From assembly GCA_017962415.1 (NCBI GenBank), contig JAGCVK010000049.1, positions 1 to 64,000 on the forward strand: a stretch of DNA of 64,000 bases, given 5' to 3'. Under the pieces are notes generated by a model. The model was not told where the DNA came from. It saw only the letters and a list, made by a program, of their open reading frames with translations, and did no database searches. A program made the translations under genes and the position numbers. Shown here one piece after another: positions 53,951 through 62,593 of the stretch; position 1 is the first letter of the stretch, and each line of letters starts with the position of its first letter. The stretch is from Treponema sp. (GTDB taxonomy: Bacteria > Spirochaetota > Spirochaetia > Treponematales > Treponemataceae).

Positions 53951-54766
53951 ATGATATTTTTTCCTCTTTTCGATAAGTTTGACTATATATATAGTGTGAA
54001 AAAAATATATTTTGAAATTAAACAGATTGTTGTTTCCTTTTTAAGATTATTTTATGCGCTGATTTGTGGGCAAAGTGAATGTGCGGTTTGTGGAAAGAGC
54101 GTTTTTTCTAAGCCAGTTTGTAAAGCGTGCCTGGAAAAGTATTTTTCTGTAAAAAAGATTTTTGAAGTGCAAAGATGTGAGCGTTGCGGAAAAGAACTTA
54201 TTTCTGAACAAAAACTTTGCACAAAATGCAGGCAGCAAACAGTTTTAAAAAGTACAGATAAAATTATTCCTTTGTATTCTTATAGACTGTGGAATCGTGA
54301 ATTAATGTTTCGCTGGAAAATGCTTGGAGAGCGAAGTTTGTCGCCAATTTTTGCAAAACTTATGAATAATGTTTTAAAACAGAGCGGGCAAACAGTTCTT
54401 ATTCCAATTCCGCCACGCAAAGGAAAAATCAGAAAGCAGGGCTGGGATCAGATTGATGAACTTTGTCAGTTTCTTGAAAAACGTTATGGTTTTACAGTTT
54501 TAAAGATTTTGGAAAGAAATTCAGTTGTGCAGCAAAAAACGCTTTCGCGAACAGAGCGTTTGCAATCAATAAAAAGTGCTTATTCGCTTTGTAAAACAAA
54601 ATTGCTTAATAAAAGGCTAAAAAGTTTTGGTGGAATACTTCCAGAATCAGTTTGTTTAATAGATGATGTTTGTACAACAGGTGCAACGCTTGAAAGTTGT
54701 GCAGAAATCTTAAAATCAGCTGGAGTAAAAACTGTAAACGCAGTTACGCTTTTTACCGTAGATTGA
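53951..54766 (+). CDS. comF: ComF-family phosphoribosyltransferase-like protein
   Basis: The protein has a four-cysteine zinc motif (CAVCGKSVF...CKAC, then CERCGKELI...CTKC) and a C-terminal phosphoribosyltransferase fold with IPIPPRKGKIRKQGWDQ and the PRPP motif VCLIDDVCTTGATL. ComF proteins assist DNA uptake in competent bacteria, but homologues are widespread and may have other roles. The start is uncertain: ATG 53951 (271 residues) or GTG 53996 (256 residues), neither with a Shine-Dalgarno sequence. A TTGAC-TATATA region at 53979-53991 could be a promoter, which would favour the GTG. Confidence 0.82.
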   Translation: MIFFPLFDKFDYIYSVKKIYFEIKQIVVSFLRLFYALICGQSECAVCGKSVFSKPVCKACLEKYFSVKKIFEVQRCERCGKELISEQKLCTKCRQQTVLKSTDKIIPLYSYRLWNRELMFRWKMLGERSLSPIFAKLMNNVLKQSGQTVLIPIPPRKGKIRKQGWDQIDELCQFLEKRYGFTVLKILERNSVVQQKTLSRTERLQSIKSAYSLCKTKLLNKRLKSFGGILPESVCLIDDVCTTGATLESCAEILKSAGVKTVNAVTLFTVD

Positions 54767-54773
54767 GCGATTT

Positions 54774-54829
54774 ATTAAGGTGAAAAACTAAGTTTTCAAA
54801 ACTATAAGTTTGCATTGCAAAACCTTAAT
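54774..54829. other. Nested inverted repeat between comF and cheW
   Basis: ATTAAGGT (54774-54781) is complementary to ACCTTAAT (54822-54829). Inside lie AGTTTTCAAAACT and TTTGCATTGCAAA, each self-complementary. No T run follows, so it is not a classical terminator. It precedes the presumed cheW promoter region (TATTAT/TATAAG near 54838-54848). Confidence 0.35.
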
Positions 54830-54877
54830 TTTCGGGGTATTATTATAAGGTAGGTTTTATTTATCTTGGAGGTATCT

Positions 54878-55351
54878 ATGGCTAGTGATATTCAATATCA
54901 ATTAGTAACGTTTCATCTGGGGGAAGAATTATACGGCGTTAACATCATGGATGTTAAAGAGATTGTAAGACTTCAAAATGTCCGCGTTATTCCTAATGCT
55001 CCTTATTATGTTGAGGGTATTATTAATCTTCGTGGAGATATTATTCCTATTATAGATTTGCACAAGCGCTTTAAGATTCAGTCTGTAACAAAGTCTGAAG
55101 ATATTGAGATGGAAGGCGGTTTTATTATTCTGAATATAGATGGTGGTAAAATCGGAATCATCATAGATAAAGTTGAGCGTGTTGTTTCCGTTAAGGGCGA
55201 AGATGTAAAGGATCCGCCTCAGATGTTGAGCGGAATCGGAACAGAGTATATCGAAGGTGTTGTTCGTGAAAATGACGGATATTTAATTATGCTCAATACA
55301 CGAAAACTCTTCAACGCAAAAGAATTACAGAAAATTATCGATAACCAGTAA
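54878..55351 (+). CDS. cheW: Chemotaxis coupling protein CheW
   Basis: Couples chemoreceptors to the CheA kinase at the membrane. The 157 residues show the CheW pattern: QLVTFHLGEELYGVNIMDVKEIV is split across the first two strands, then VIPNAPYYVEGIINLRGDIIPIIDL and the C-terminal IDGGKIGIIIDKVERVVS. The start is ATG 54878, with GGAGGT just upstream; a TTG at 54866 is inside that region and rejected. No other chemotaxis gene is in the window, so this is an orphan cheW. A DegT-like gene follows 5 bases later. Confidence 0.94.
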   Translation: MASDIQYQLVTFHLGEELYGVNIMDVKEIVRLQNVRVIPNAPYYVEGIINLRGDIIPIIDLHKRFKIQSVTKSEDIEMEGGFIILNIDGGKIGIIIDKVERVVSVKGEDVKDPPQMLSGIGTEYIEGVVRENDGYLIMLNTRKLFNAKELQKIIDNQ

Positions 55352-55356
55352 ATTAA

Positions 55357-56412
55357 ATGATTCAGACTTACAGTACAACTATTCGTAGAAAAGAAATGGA
55401 TGCGGTTTTAACATGCATGGTTGACGAAAAAATTGGTCCAGGCGAGTTAAACGCGAGATTGATCCAGACGGTAAAGGAATTTACCAAGTGTGACGGTGCA
55501 GTTGCTTTGAGAAGCCCTGCAATTGCTTTAAAATATGCGCTTGAAGCATTAGATTTAGAAAAGGGCTCAAAGATTATGATTTCTGCCCTGGCGCCAGCCT
55601 GGCAATATCAGGCGGTAGAAAATTTGGGATATGAGCCGCTTGTTCTTGATGTAGATGAAGTTTCGGGTCTTGTAACAGCCGAGCTTGCTTCTGAAGGAAT
55701 AAAAAACGGTGGACGTTTGCTTTTGCTTCATGAGACAGAAGGAATTCTTCCTGATTTTGAAGCAATTATGCAGCTTGGTGTTCCTGTGATTGAAGATATT
55801 TCGCAGAGTGCAGGCGCAAGTGTTCCTGTTTTGAACGGCGAGGGTGTGCCAACAGAAGAACGAAAACTTGCAGGTTCCTTTGGTGTTTATACAATCATGG
55901 GGCTTGAAGAACGTGATGTTATTACAGCTGGCGGTGGAGCTGTACTTTTTGCTCCTGGCCGCCGTGAATGGATTGTTTTGAAAAAATATGCAGATGAAGC
56001 TCCTGTTACAGATTTGCTTCCTGATATTAATAGTGCGCTTGCCTGGGTTCAGGTTCGCGAATATCCGCGAAACGAAAAAACTCGTAAAGAGCTTTTTGCA
56101 ATGTTTCATCAGGCATGTCTTATTGGCCGACATAAAATGTTTGCCCGCGAAATGGAAGAAGGGTCAACAATGAGTTGTTTCCCATTGATTCTTTCAAGTT
56201 CGTTTAAAGATGTTAAGCAATATGCGGGGAAAAAGGATATAGAAGTGCAGCTTGCTTATAATAATTCTGTAATTGCACTAAAAGATGAATTATCTGAAAA
56301 ATGTATTCACGCAAAGTCTTTGTATTTGCGATGTGTTCATATTCCGCTTTATCCGCGTTTGACTCATGCAGAGAGTGCTAAAATTGTAAAAGTTTTGAGC
56401 TCTTTGCCATAA
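55357..56412 (+). CDS. DegT/DnrJ/EryC1-fold protein lacking the PLP lysine
   Basis: A protein of 351 residues with the fold of sugar aminotransferases of the DegT family. VIEDISQSAGA (about 144-154) carries the aspartate and glutamine that normally contact PLP. In active enzymes a lysine follows about 40 residues later in a KxIxTGEGG segment; here the matching stretch is RDVITAGGG (186-194), with Arg186 at the lysine position and glycine for glutamate. Normal transamination is therefore unlikely. It may be a dehydratase-like or structural relative. It sits between cheW and nadK, with 10 bases or fewer on each side. Confidence 0.75.
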   Translation: MIQTYSTTIRRKEMDAVLTCMVDEKIGPGELNARLIQTVKEFTKCDGAVALRSPAIALKYALEALDLEKGSKIMISALAPAWQYQAVENLGYEPLVLDVDEVSGLVTAELASEGIKNGGRLLLLHETEGILPDFEAIMQLGVPVIEDISQSAGASVPVLNGEGVPTEERKLAGSFGVYTIMGLEERDVITAGGGAVLFAPGRREWIVLKKYADEAPVTDLLPDINSALAWVQVREYPRNEKTRKELFAMFHQACLIGRHKMFAREMEEGSTMSCFPLILSSSFKDVKQYAGKKDIEVQLAYNNSVIALKDELSEKCIHAKSLYLRCVHIPLYPRLTHAESAKIVKVLSSLP

Positions 56413-56422
56413 AAAGGATATA

Positions 56423-57265
56423 ATGAAAAAGGCTCTTTTAATTATAAATGTAAGTAAAGATGAATCTATGTCTCTGGCGCAGGAAATTGCAGCGTACCTT
56501 GAAAAAAAAGGTATTGCTCATGATTTTTTGAGTTTTGACGGCTTTGTAGATAATTCTGATTTTAAAGAATATCAGTTTGTGATTTCGCTTGGAGGCGACG
56601 GCACAGTTCTTTATGCTGCCAGAAATGCTTCTAAATATGGAATTCCGGTTTTTCCTGTGAATCTTGGTGAGTTTGGTTTTATAGCTTCTGTTCAGCCACA
56701 AGACTGGAAGAAGGAGCTCAACGCCTTTTTAGACGGAAAATCCGTTTTCCAAAAGCGCTCGCTTCTTAAAGTGGAAGTTTCGCGCGCTTCAAAAAAAATC
56801 TATTCATCACTTAGCCTGAACGACGCCGTAATTTCAGCCGAGCGAGGCGTTTCTACCATAACACTTTCCGTTCTCAGAAATTCGCTCCCGTTGTGCCGCC
56901 TCAAAGCCGACGGATTAATCCTCGCCACGCCCACCGGCTCGACAGCTTACTCAGCCGCCGCCGGCGGACCAATCGTTTCTCCAGACTTAGAAGCCTTTGT
57001 CCTTACTCCACTTAATTCTTTTTCACTGTCGAGCCGGCCAATTGTGCTCAGCCCAGACAGCAAACTCGAAATCACAGTAGAAAAATGCCGTGCACGCGGA
57101 ATCTGCATTACTGTAGACGGCCAGGAGCCGTTTTCAATAGAATGCGGTGATGTAATTACAGTTTCATTAAACAAGAAAAAGGCAAATCTTGTCGCAGGTT
57201 CTGCTGAAAAATTTTATAATGCCCTTAGATCAAAATTAAACTGGTCGGGAGTTCCACATGCTTGA
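56423..57265 (+). CDS. nadK: NAD kinase
   Basis: Phosphorylates NAD+ to NADP+. At 280 residues it has the GGDGT motif (LGGDGTVLYAARNA, about residues 57-70), NLGEFGFIA, NDAVISAERG (NE/D motif) and the glycine-rich PTGSTAYSAAAGGPIV. The segment from about 56690 to 57190 uses many C-ending codons: 39 of 60 bases are G/C at 56881-56940, unlike the genes around it. AAGGA lies 5 bases before the ATG, and the end overlaps the recN start by 8 bases. Confidence 0.95.
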   Translation: MKKALLIINVSKDESMSLAQEIAAYLEKKGIAHDFLSFDGFVDNSDFKEYQFVISLGGDGTVLYAARNASKYGIPVFPVNLGEFGFIASVQPQDWKKELNAFLDGKSVFQKRSLLKVEVSRASKKIYSSLSLNDAVISAERGVSTITLSVLRNSLPLCRLKADGLILATPTGSTAYSAAAGGPIVSPDLEAFVLTPLNSFSLSSRPIVLSPDSKLEITVEKCRARGICITVDGQEPFSIECGDVITVSLNKKKANLVAGSAEKFYNALRSKLNWSGVPHA

Positions 57266-59000
57266 AGATTTAACCATCAAAGATTTTGCGCTTATAGATT
57301 CAGATTATCTTGAATTCTCAAAAGGTTTTACCGTTCTTTCTGGTGAAACTGGAGCTGGTAAATCTATTCTTATTGGCGCGCTTTCTTTTTTGCTTGGCGG
57401 AAAAGCCGATGTTCAGCAGATTCGTGCCGGTAAAAAAGAGGCGAGTGTAAGCGGAACTTTTTTACTTCTCAAAAATCTTCCGGTGCGAACAAATTATTCT
57501 GATGATGATGAACCTCGCAATGCTCTTGAATGGCTTTTTGTTCACGGAATTGAAATTGAAAATGACCGTGTTCTTTTGCGACGCATAATCCGCGATACTG
57601 GAAAAAACGGCGCCTGGATTAATGATACGCCGGTTACCCGAATTGATTTAGCTCAGTTTTCTTCTTTTTTGGTTGATATTCACGGTCAGCATGAACATCA
57701 GTCTTTGATGAAAGTTGCTGAACATCGAAAATATCTTGACGCAAGAGCCGGAATTACTGCACAAGTTGATTCATTTACTGCAAAGTATGCAGTTCTTGTT
57801 GCAAAGAGAAAGCAGCTTGCGCAGTATAATCTTTCAGACAGCGAACGCCTTAGAAAACTTGATATGATGAGTTTTGCTGTAAAAGAAATTAACGAGGCTA
57901 AAATAAAACCTGGCGAAGATGTTGCGTTAGAAGAAGAACAGGCTCGCCTTTCTTCTTATGAAAAAATCTTTTCTGATGCAGATTCGATTGAACAGCTTCT
58001 TGGCAGCGATGAAAATTCAGTAATTGGTTTGATGAAGAAAATCCGCAGAGATTCAATGCACATTACTGAACTTGATAAATCGTTAGCAAATTTAGATGAG
58101 CGCGTAGAAGCGGCTTTTTACGAGCTTTCTGATATTGCGCAGGAATTTTCGTCTTATAAAAGCAGGCTTGTTTATGATCCTTCTCGGCTTCAGACTGTCG
58201 AAGAACGGCTTTCTTTGATTTATAATCTTAAGAAAAAATACGCTTCGTCGGTAAATGCTCCTTTAAGCGAGGTTTTTGCTTATTTTGAAGAAGCTCAGCG
58301 TTACATCGAAGAAAATGGCGATGGAAACAACAAAAAAGAAGCGCTAACTGCCGAAATTAAACAGCTGGAAAAAGAAGTGCTTTCTCTTGCAGAAAAGCTT
58401 TCTGCGCAGCGAAAAGCCGCCGCTTCAACTTTAAATAGCGAAGTTGATCAGATTCTTTCAAAACTTGGAATGAAAGGCACAACTTTCAAAGTTCAAATAA
58501 ATCAAAAAGCCGGAACTGAGCTTGAACAGCTTTGCGGCCCTTATGGTAAAGATGATATTGAATTTATGATTAGTGCAAATCCTGGAAATCCGCCGCTTCC
58601 GCTTGCAAAAATTGCTTCTGGTGGTGAACTTTCGCGCGTTATGCTTGCCTTAAAAACCATTTTTGCCCGCACAGATAATGTTGAAACTCTTGTTTTTGAT
58701 GAAATTGATACTGGAATTGGTGGCGAAGTTGCGGTTGCTGTTGGTGCGCATATCAAAAATTTATCAAAAAACAAGCAAATTTTCTGTATTACACATCTAG
58801 CGAGCATTGCAGTTTATGCCGATAATCAGATAAAGATAGAGAAAACTGTCTCCGGAGAAATTACCTCTTCAAATGTTTATCCTGTGGAAGGCGAAGCTCG
58901 TGTGGCTGAAATTGCCCGAATGCTTTCCGGCGATTCTGATACCTCGCAGTCTCTGGAACATGCACGTTCTCTTCTTGCTAAATTTAGCGGAGGTAACTGA
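57258..59000 (+). CDS. recN: DNA repair protein RecN
   Basis: An SMC-like ATPase in double-strand break repair. At 580 residues it has Walker A SGETGAGKSILIGAL at the N-terminus, an INDTPVTRIDL segment, coiled-coil arms in the middle and, at the C-terminus, the signature SGGELSRVMLALK with Walker B TLVFDEIDTGIGG. This is the standard RecN layout. It overlaps nadK at its start, and its stop shares a base with the next ATG, so it is tightly coupled within the cheW-to-HD gene run. Confidence 0.95.
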   Translation: MLEDLTIKDFALIDSDYLEFSKGFTVLSGETGAGKSILIGALSFLLGGKADVQQIRAGKKEASVSGTFLLLKNLPVRTNYSDDDEPRNALEWLFVHGIEIENDRVLLRRIIRDTGKNGAWINDTPVTRIDLAQFSSFLVDIHGQHEHQSLMKVAEHRKYLDARAGITAQVDSFTAKYAVLVAKRKQLAQYNLSDSERLRKLDMMSFAVKEINEAKIKPGEDVALEEEQARLSSYEKIFSDADSIEQLLGSDENSVIGLMKKIRRDSMHITELDKSLANLDERVEAAFYELSDIAQEFSSYKSRLVYDPSRLQTVEERLSLIYNLKKKYASSVNAPLSEVFAYFEEAQRYIEENGDGNNKKEALTAEIKQLEKEVLSLAEKLSAQRKAAASTLNSEVDQILSKLGMKGTTFKVQINQKAGTELEQLCGPYGKDDIEFMISANPGNPPLPLAKIASGGELSRVMLALKTIFARTDNVETLVFDEIDTGIGGEVAVAVGAHIKNLSKNKQIFCITHLASIAVYADNQIKIEKTVSGEITSSNVYPVEGEARVAEIARMLSGDSDTSQSLEHARSLLAKFSGGN

Positions 59001-59803
59001 TGTCTAAAATTTCAGAAGAAACAAGGCTCCATTTTAGTGAGGCAATTCAGCCTTACAAGGGAAAAATAACTGCAACCCTCGAAAAAGAAAAGACTATGCT
59101 CAACGGTATGCATAAAGGCGATATTGATTTTGAAAACAAAAAATTAATTTTATGCGAAGATATGATTTATGCCGCTTCTCTTTATATGGCGCAAAATAGT
59201 CTTTCTCTGCGACTTATGGAAGTTAAAAACAACGACGCACTAAATGATGCTCGAAAACTTCTTTATAAAGCAATTATTTATTTGGAAGAAATTGTTTCTG
59301 ATACAATAGACGTTCCTTATTCTGATTTGGCTCCGCTCCTTGAAACTATAAAAAACGTTACAATTATCCGCCGTTATACAATTATCCGAAAGCTCGGACT
59401 TGCAATCACAATGTTAAAAGATGCCTTTGGTGATAACAGTAAGTGGAAGTGGTCTTTTGTAGAACTCGAAGGCCGTTTTGCAACTGTTTCAAAAAACCTT
59501 ATTGATATGAAAACTTGCGTAAAAGATTATTTTGATCCGGCAAGCGCTGATTATGAAACAACTGTTCTTTATATCAGAATGGTTTCAAAGCAGCTCAATG
59601 ATTCTGCAACTGCTTACCGCGATAAATACGAACTTTCTACGCGCCGAATTGACGATATGCGTAATGCCATAAAATATCTTCTTGCCCTTAGAAAACTTTA
59701 TATTGCTATTGGCGATTCAAATCAGGCTGAAGAAGTTAAAAAGAAGGCTGTTGTCTGGAAAGATAAAATGGACGCAGATCAAAAGGCTGGTTTAAGCAAC
59801 TAG
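59000..59803 (+). CDS. Helical protein of unknown function
   Basis: A soluble all-helical protein of 267 residues with no signal peptide. Segments such as DARKLLYKAIIYLEEIVSD, TIIRRYTIIRKLGLAITML, and MRNAIKYLLALRKLYIAIGD suggest a helical-repeat (TPR-like) fold, but no domain is recognised. Its ATG overlaps the recN stop and it is followed after 13 bases by the HD hydrolase gene. Its position is probably conserved in treponemes, which suggests a shared process with recN or the HD protein. I do not know the function. Confidence 0.65.
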   Translation: MSKISEETRLHFSEAIQPYKGKITATLEKEKTMLNGMHKGDIDFENKKLILCEDMIYAASLYMAQNSLSLRLMEVKNNDALNDARKLLYKAIIYLEEIVSDTIDVPYSDLAPLLETIKNVTIIRRYTIIRKLGLAITMLKDAFGDNSKWKWSFVELEGRFATVSKNLIDMKTCVKDYFDPASADYETTVLYIRMVSKQLNDSATAYRDKYELSTRRIDDMRNAIKYLLALRKLYIAIGDSNQAEEVKKKAVVWKDKMDADQKAGLSN

Positions 59804-59816
59804 GATTTACTTATTT

Positions 59817-61040
59817 ATGGAAAAAAAACTCGCACTTAAAATCTTTGAAGGCTTTTCGATTCAACGGTGGAACGATTTGATTCGTCCGTTTGACCTTGTT
59901 GAAATGGACAAGGCGGGCGAAAAAATGGTTCTTGCGTATATAATCGGAAAGTACGAAGAGCATAATGGCAATTTTATTGACTGGAAATGGCTGATTTATG
60001 CTTCTCTTTTTGATTTGCTTAGAAAGATTTCTTTGTGCGATATTAAAGCTCCAGTTCAGCAAATGCTTCGCCGGCAATTTCCTAATGAATATATGCATCT
60101 TAATGAATGGGTTTTGAATCAGTATAAAAAAATTATGCCTGATGAAGAACTTTTTTCTGAATTTACGATTTATGTTGGCCAGCATGCCGGCTATTTTGAT
60201 ATTCCGCAAGAATTAAAAACAACAATGGAAGTTTATAAAGCGGCTCACAAATTTTCTACAATGCGCGAACTTGAAATGCTTGCCGTTGTGAACGAAAAAG
60301 AGCGCTTAAAAAATATCCGCATTGAGCTTGAAGCAGAAATTCAGCCGTTTTTACATCTTGAAGGCTTGCAAAAACTTGTAACACATCAAAAAGCTTTTGA
60401 TTTTATTTTGAAAATTGAGCAGCTGCGTTTTCAGACAAGGTGGAATCAAACTCCGCGCGTTCCTGCAACTTCGGTTTTGGGACATTGTTTTTATGTTGCA
60501 ATTATGACACTTCTTTTGGGGCGTGAATCAAATCCTGATATGTGCAACCGCCGCATTATTAATAATTTTTTTAGTGCGCTTTTTCATGATCTTCCTGAAT
60601 CTGTTACGCGTGATATTATTTCGCCTGTAAAAACTGCAACTGATGATCTTCCAAATATCGTAAAAAAAATCGAAGATGAAATTGTAAACCGCGAACTCGT
60701 TCCTCTTATGGAGCCTTTTTTTGTTGATGAAGTGATTTATTATACAAGTGATGAGTTTACCAATAGAATTTTAGATAAAAAGGGGCACATAAAGCACGTT
60801 AGCTGGGAAGAACTTAATTCAAAATATAATTCTAATGAATTTCAGCCGATTGACGGGCGGCTTGTTCGTATTTGCGACCATTTTTCAGCTCTTATGGAAG
60901 CTGATATTTCTATTAAACACGGAATTACTTCCGCTCATCTTACTGGCGGCCGCAATGCAACGTTGAATCGCTATAAAAGTGATGAAATTATCAGCGGAAT
61001 TAATGTTTATGAGTTTTTTCATCAGATTGTAACTGATTGA
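59817..61040 (+). CDS. HD-domain hydrolase (YfbR-like)
   Basis: A cytosolic protein of 407 residues. An N-terminal helical region of about 215 residues precedes an HD domain: GHCFYVAIMTLLLG with the first histidine (about 223), FHDLPESVTRDIISP with the HD pair (about 260), and RICDHFSALMEADIS with the final aspartate (about 355). The last segment, EADISIKHGI, matches COG1896/YfbR-type enzymes, which act as nucleotide phosphohydrolases. The substrate is unknown. The ATG follows the preceding stop by 13 bases. Confidence 0.78.
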   Translation: MEKKLALKIFEGFSIQRWNDLIRPFDLVEMDKAGEKMVLAYIIGKYEEHNGNFIDWKWLIYASLFDLLRKISLCDIKAPVQQMLRRQFPNEYMHLNEWVLNQYKKIMPDEELFSEFTIYVGQHAGYFDIPQELKTTMEVYKAAHKFSTMRELEMLAVVNEKERLKNIRIELEAEIQPFLHLEGLQKLVTHQKAFDFILKIEQLRFQTRWNQTPRVPATSVLGHCFYVAIMTLLLGRESNPDMCNRRIINNFFSALFHDLPESVTRDIISPVKTATDDLPNIVKKIEDEIVNRELVPLMEPFFVDEVIYYTSDEFTNRILDKKGHIKHVSWEELNSKYNSNEFQPIDGRLVRICDHFSALMEADISIKHGITSAHLTGGRNATLNRYKSDEIISGINVYEFFHQIVTD

Positions 61041-61103
61041 TAAGATTTAAAAATCTCGTATAATTCAATAAAATCTTTATGTAAAAATGCCGATAATAGT
61101 GTT

Positions 61104-62009
61104 ATGAAAACTTATATTTGTAAAAGAATTGCACTTGTTTGTGTCTTATTGCTTTGTTCATCAGTTGTATTTGCTGATATAACTTATAAGGTAGAAAAGG
61201 GCGATACATTATATTCAATCAGTAGAAAATATCAGATTACGGTTGCAGAATTGCGCACCGCAAATAATCTTTCTGAAAATGATATTATAAAAGCTGGCCA
61301 AAAACTCATAATTCCTGATGCGGATATTGGAACTGCGGCGGCTCTTTCTTCAAATAATAAATCAAGCAATGCTTCAAGTTCTGCAAAAACAAAAACTTAT
61401 GTTGTAGCAAAAGGCGATACTTTGTATGGAATTGCCCGTAAAAGCGGAATGTCGGTTGCAGATCTTATGGCAATTAATAATCTTGATTCATCAAGCGTAA
61501 TAAAAGTAGGACAGAAACTTAAAATTAATGATGTTCAGGTTGTTTCTAATACAAAATCTCAAACTTCATCTTCTAAGCCTGGCGAAACGGTTATAAAGAT
61601 TAATGACAGTCTTCCTGATACCCGAACTTATGGAGCAACTGTTTTCGCAGATTCTAATACAAAGTGGCCTGTAAGTTCGCCAAAAATTACTCAGGTTAAA
61701 GGGAAAATTTCTGGCGTTCAGCTTTCTGCAAAAAACAATGAAGTTGTTAGCTGCATTCATGAAGGAACTGTAATGTACGTTGGTGTTTATCGTGGTTTTG
61801 GGCAGGTTGTTTTTGTTCAGTCTAAAACCGGTTTGATTTACGCGTACACTGGTCTTGGTTCTGTAAAAGTTCATAAAGGTGAATATGCAGTTTCGGGCTG
61901 CGAACTTGGAACTGCCGGTTTAGATTCTCTTAGTCAGAAATATCAGATTACATTTATGGTATTTCAAAATGGTCAGCCGATTGACCCGGCAAAAGCTCCA
62001 AGAAGCTAA
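61104..62009 (+). CDS. LysM protein with degenerate LytM (M23) domain
   Basis: A secreted cell-wall-binding protein of 301 residues. A signal peptide (RIALVCVLLLCSSVVFA) is followed by two LysM domains (about 28-71, YKVEKGDTLYSISRKYQITV; about 98-141, YVVAKGDTLYGIARKSGMSV), a Ser/Thr-rich linker and a LytM-like domain (about 200-300). The metal ligands of active M23 peptidases are missing: the Y-x-HL histidine is YAYTGL, and HLHFE is replaced by YQITFMV. Like EnvC or NlpD it may activate an amidase. No ribosome site precedes the ATG, and GATAAT lies 6 bases before it. Confidence 0.85.
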   Translation: MKTYICKRIALVCVLLLCSSVVFADITYKVEKGDTLYSISRKYQITVAELRTANNLSENDIIKAGQKLIIPDADIGTAAALSSNNKSSNASSSAKTKTYVVAKGDTLYGIARKSGMSVADLMAINNLDSSSVIKVGQKLKINDVQVVSNTKSQTSSSKPGETVIKINDSLPDTRTYGATVFADSNTKWPVSSPKITQVKGKISGVQLSAKNNEVVSCIHEGTVMYVGVYRGFGQVVFVQSKTGLIYAYTGLGSVKVHKGEYAVSGCELGTAGLDSLSQKYQITFMVFQNGQPIDPAKAPRS

Positions 62010-62593
62010 AGTCTTTTTAATTTGTGAATTCTTTCGCTGCAAAGACAGCTGTTAAAAAGTTCCATGCAGGTAATGGCATCGTCCATTGCGCGGTGGGACT
62101 TTCCTTTGTCTATTCCAAGATAATCTGCTAAAAAATCAAGTTTGTGATATTCTGCCTCTGGAAAAACTATGCGCGAAAGTTGTAGTGTGTCTACTGCGTA
62201 ATTTTTTGTAACCGGAAAACCGCAGTTTTCGCATTCGGCATTTAAAAAGTTTAAATCAAATTGAGCGTTGTGAGCCACTAAAATCGTGTCTTTTATAAAA
62301 TGCAAAAAGCCTGGCAAATGAACATTTATCGGGTCTTCTGCATCAACCATTTGCTGTGTGATGTGAGTTAAATCAATAATAAAAGGTGAAAGTATTTGAT
62401 CGGGAGCAAAAAGGTGAGTCCATTTTGCAAGAATTTGGTCTTTTGTAAAACGAACTGCACCAATTTCAATGATTCGGGAAGTTGTTGGAGTAACTCCTGT
62501 TGTTTCCGTATCAAAAGCTGTAAAGACTGCGCCGTCTTCATAAAGGCGGCGCAGTCTTCTTAAATCTGTAATTTTTTTATTTGGATGCTGCAT
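62006..62593 (-). CDS. DEDDh 3'-5' exonuclease (DNA polymerase III epsilon-like)
   Basis: A protein of 195 residues with the three exonuclease motifs: FTAFDTETTGVTP (ExoI with Asp and Glu), ILVAHNAQFDLNFL (ExoII) and SHRAMDDAITCMEL (ExoIII with His and Asp). It could be the proofreading subunit or a separate DnaQ-like nuclease. ATG 62593 lies inside the end of the upstream mutase gene (17-base overlap); a longer frame to 62662 would overlap the mutase by 86 bases and is less likely. Its stop shares bases with that of the convergent LysM gene. Confidence 0.87.
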   Translation of the reverse strand: MQHPNKKITDLRRLRRLYEDGAVFTAFDTETTGVTPTTSRIIEIGAVRFTKDQILAKWTHLFAPDQILSPFIIDLTHITQQMVDAEDPINVHLPGFLHFIKDTILVAHNAQFDLNFLNAECENCGFPVTKNYAVDTLQLSRIVFPEAEYHKLDFLADYLGIDKGKSHRAMDDAITCMELFNSCLCSERIHKLKRL

